Positions 21,360 to 22,743 of a DNA stretch of 22,743 nucleotides are shown here, piece after piece (position 1 is the first letter of the stretch; each line of letters opens with the position of its first letter). The notes under the pieces were generated by a model. It was not told where the DNA came from. It did not search any database and worked only from the letters and a program-made list of their open reading frames with translations. A program made the translations under genes and the position numbers. Source of the DNA: CALKKN01 sp050118555 (GTDB lineage Bacteria > Pseudomonadota > Gammaproteobacteria > Xanthomonadales > SZUA-36); assembly GCA_050118555.1 (NCBI GenBank), contig JASFKQ010000036.1, positions 1 to 22,743 of the forward strand, given 5' to 3'.

Positions 21360-22743
21360 TTACCGGCCCACCGCGGTCCCGTCCTGCCGCACCGCGAGCC
21401 GGTAAAGCAGCACGGCCACGACGGCCAGCATCAGCAGCCCCAGCCAGCCGCCCAGCTGGTACTGTTCCGGCAGGGCAAGTACGTCGGCAGTGCCCATGGC
21501 GACGATCGGGATGGCCATGAAAATGCCCATCAGCGCCTCGCCGGTGATCAGACCGGCGGAGAACAGGGTGCCCTTCTGGTGGACACGCTCGCGATCATCC
21601 GGTGAGGGCTTGAGCCGGCGTTCCACCAAATGGGAGACCAGGCCGCCGGCAAAAATCGGCACGCTCAGCTCGATCGGCAGGTAGATGCCCACCGCGCAGG
21701 CCAGCACGGGTGTTCTGAACGAGCTGCCCCCCTTTTTCAGCACCTCGTCGACGGTGATGATCGCGGCGCCAATCACTATTCCGATGCCGATCATCCCCCA
21801 GGGCAGCTCGCCGCCGAAGATGCCCTTGGCCACCGAAGCCATCAGGTTCGCCTGCGGCGCCAGCAGCGGGTTGGGGTGCTCCGCGCTGGGCACGCCGATG
21901 CCGTAGGCCTGGGCCAGCAGACTGAGCACCGGCGCCATCACCAGCGCGCTGGAGACGCCGCCGATCGCCAGCATCAGCTGCTGCTTCCAGGGCGTGGCGC
22001 CCAACAGGTACCCGCATTTCAGGTCCTGCAGGTTGTCCCCGCCGATGCAGGCGGCGGCGCAGACCACAGCCCCGATCATGATGGTCGCCACCGCCCCGAT
22101 CGGCGAATCGCGCCCCATCAGCAAGGCGAGCACGACGGCCGCGAACAGAATGGTCGCAATGGTCAGGCCGGAGACGGGATTGTTGGAGGAACCCACCAGG
22201 CCGGCCATGTACGCCGACACCGACACGAACAGGAAGCCGGCCACGATCATGATGACGGTCATCGGGATACTGACCCACCACTGGCCCACGATGGCCTGGT
22301 ACAGCGCCATCAGAGGGAGCACGAACACTACCAGGCCGATCATGATGTAGCGCATAGGCAGGTCGCGTTCGGTGGCGGGAATGACTGTCCCGGCCGCTCC
22401 CCGCTCCGCGTTCAGGCCGCTGCGAATGCCGGACACCAGCGATTTCCGCAGCGAAATCAGGGTCCAGACGCCACCGATCAGCATGGCGCCGACACCCAGG
22501 TAGCGAATCTGCTCCGACCAGATGGCGTAGGCGGCATCTTCGGCGCCGGCCCCTGCCAGCTGTGCGCTGAGCACCGGATCACCGGCCAGGAAAAACGTGC
22601 TGTAAACCGGTATGGCCACGTTCCAGGCGATCATGCCGCCTGCCAGCATCACGACACCGATGTTCAGGCCCACGATATACCCGACACCGAACAGGGCCGG
22701 CGACAGGTTGGTGCCGAAATAGGCCAGGGTCTTGCCCCACCAG
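21360..22743 (-). CDS. OPT family oligopeptide transporter (partial, 5' end outside window)
   Basis: About 460 C-terminal residues of a polytopic inner-membrane transporter are visible; the frame is open to the right edge, so the start lies outside. The motif SNNPVSGLTIATIL is diagnostic for prokaryotic OPT proteins, and GGDNLQDLKCGYLLGATPWK and FSAGLITGEALMGI also fit. At least ten hydrophobic helices can be counted. OPT proteins import oligopeptides or metal chelates with protons; the bacterial branch is mostly uncharacterised. The stop is a TAA at plus-strand 21360-21362, eight bases from the hydrolase stop. No terminator is evident between these convergent genes. The predicted peptidase next door suggests a peptide-use theme, but convergent orientation makes that weak. 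Confidence 0.95.
   Translation of the reverse strand, partial: WWGKTLAYFGTNLSPALFGVGYIVGLNIGVVMLAGGMIAWNVAIPVYSTFFLAGDPVLSAQLAGAGAEDAAYAIWSEQIRYLGVGAMLIGGVWTLISLRKSLVSGIRSGLNAERGAAGTVIPATERDLPMRYIMIGLVVFVLPLMALYQAIVGQWWVSIPMTVIMIVAGFLFVSVSAYMAGLVGSSNNPVSGLTIATILFAAVVLALLMGRDSPIGAVATIMIGAVVCAAACIGGDNLQDLKCGYLLGATPWKQQLMLAIGGVSSALVMAPVLSLLAQAYGIGVPSAEHPNPLLAPQANLMASVAKGIFGGELPWGMIGIGIVIGAAIITVDEVLKKGGSSFRTPVLACAVGIYLPIELSVPIFAGGLVSHLVERRLKPSPDDRERVHQKGTLFSAGLITGEALMGIFMAIPIVAMGTADVLALPEQYQLGGWLGLLMLAVVAVLLYRLAVRQDGTAVGR

Noticed and set aside
1..22743. tRNA, rRNA, CRISPR, insertion sequence, integrase or prophage genes
   Set aside because: Looked for on both strands; no cloverleaf, direct-repeat array, transposase or phage protein was seen.

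Overview
The window looks like ordinary chromosome from a GC-rich gammaproteobacterium. The evidence is YajQ, a CadC-like regulator with a TolB-N domain, DUF4124, a CspA-family protein and a prokaryotic OPT transporter, together with gene-dense short operons, mixed ATG/GTG starts and canonical GGAG-type ribosome sites. A Xanthomonadales/Wenzhouxiangella- or Chromatiales-like origin would fit, but the sequence alone does not settle it. I see no tRNA, rRNA, CRISPR array, insertion sequence, integrase or phage gene.

Layout. Positions 1-736 (-) hold the N-terminal part of a PolX-like helix-hairpin-helix protein cut by the window edge. Divergent from it is a eukaryotic-type class I fructose-bisphosphate aldolase (897-1916, +), followed by a convergent MATE efflux pump (1932-3284, -) and a small DUF4956-like membrane protein (3489-4253, +). 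At 4333-7126 (+) a membrane-bound one-component regulator (winged helix, TM, TolB-N, TPR) overlaps the start of a secreted DUF2785 protein. At 7169-9150 (-) a DUF4124 envelope protein precedes a probable two-nuclease protein: a Cas4-like PD-(D/E)xK Fe-S domain joined to a DEDDy-like DUF2779 domain.

Positions 9241-10015 (+) form an RNA-chaperone pair. A cold-shock protein with a long leader is followed by a strong terminator, and 40 bases later by an RRM protein with no ATG, GTG or TTG start; it apparently begins at ATT behind a perfect Shine-Dalgarno sequence. Next come an SpeE-like methyltransferase-fold protein and a patatin-like phospholipase (10031-11753, -), divergent from yajQ (11812-12294, +).

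Positions 12298-15989 hold two divergent secreted proteins: one unrecognised, and one with three PKD domains that each carry a Cys pair. After a strong terminator at 16016-16044 come a probable lipoprotein and a TIR-TM-TPR protein (16298-19051, +). These are followed by a secreted or membrane-anchored alpha/beta hydrolase with an unusual four-helix tail (19204-21351, +) and a convergent OPT transporter that runs off the right edge.

No single dominant novel system stands out. The observations most worth checking are the AUU-started RRM gene after the csp terminator, the 10-base promoter element shared by csp and yajQ, the lipoprotein/TIR-TPR pair and the dual-nuclease protein.
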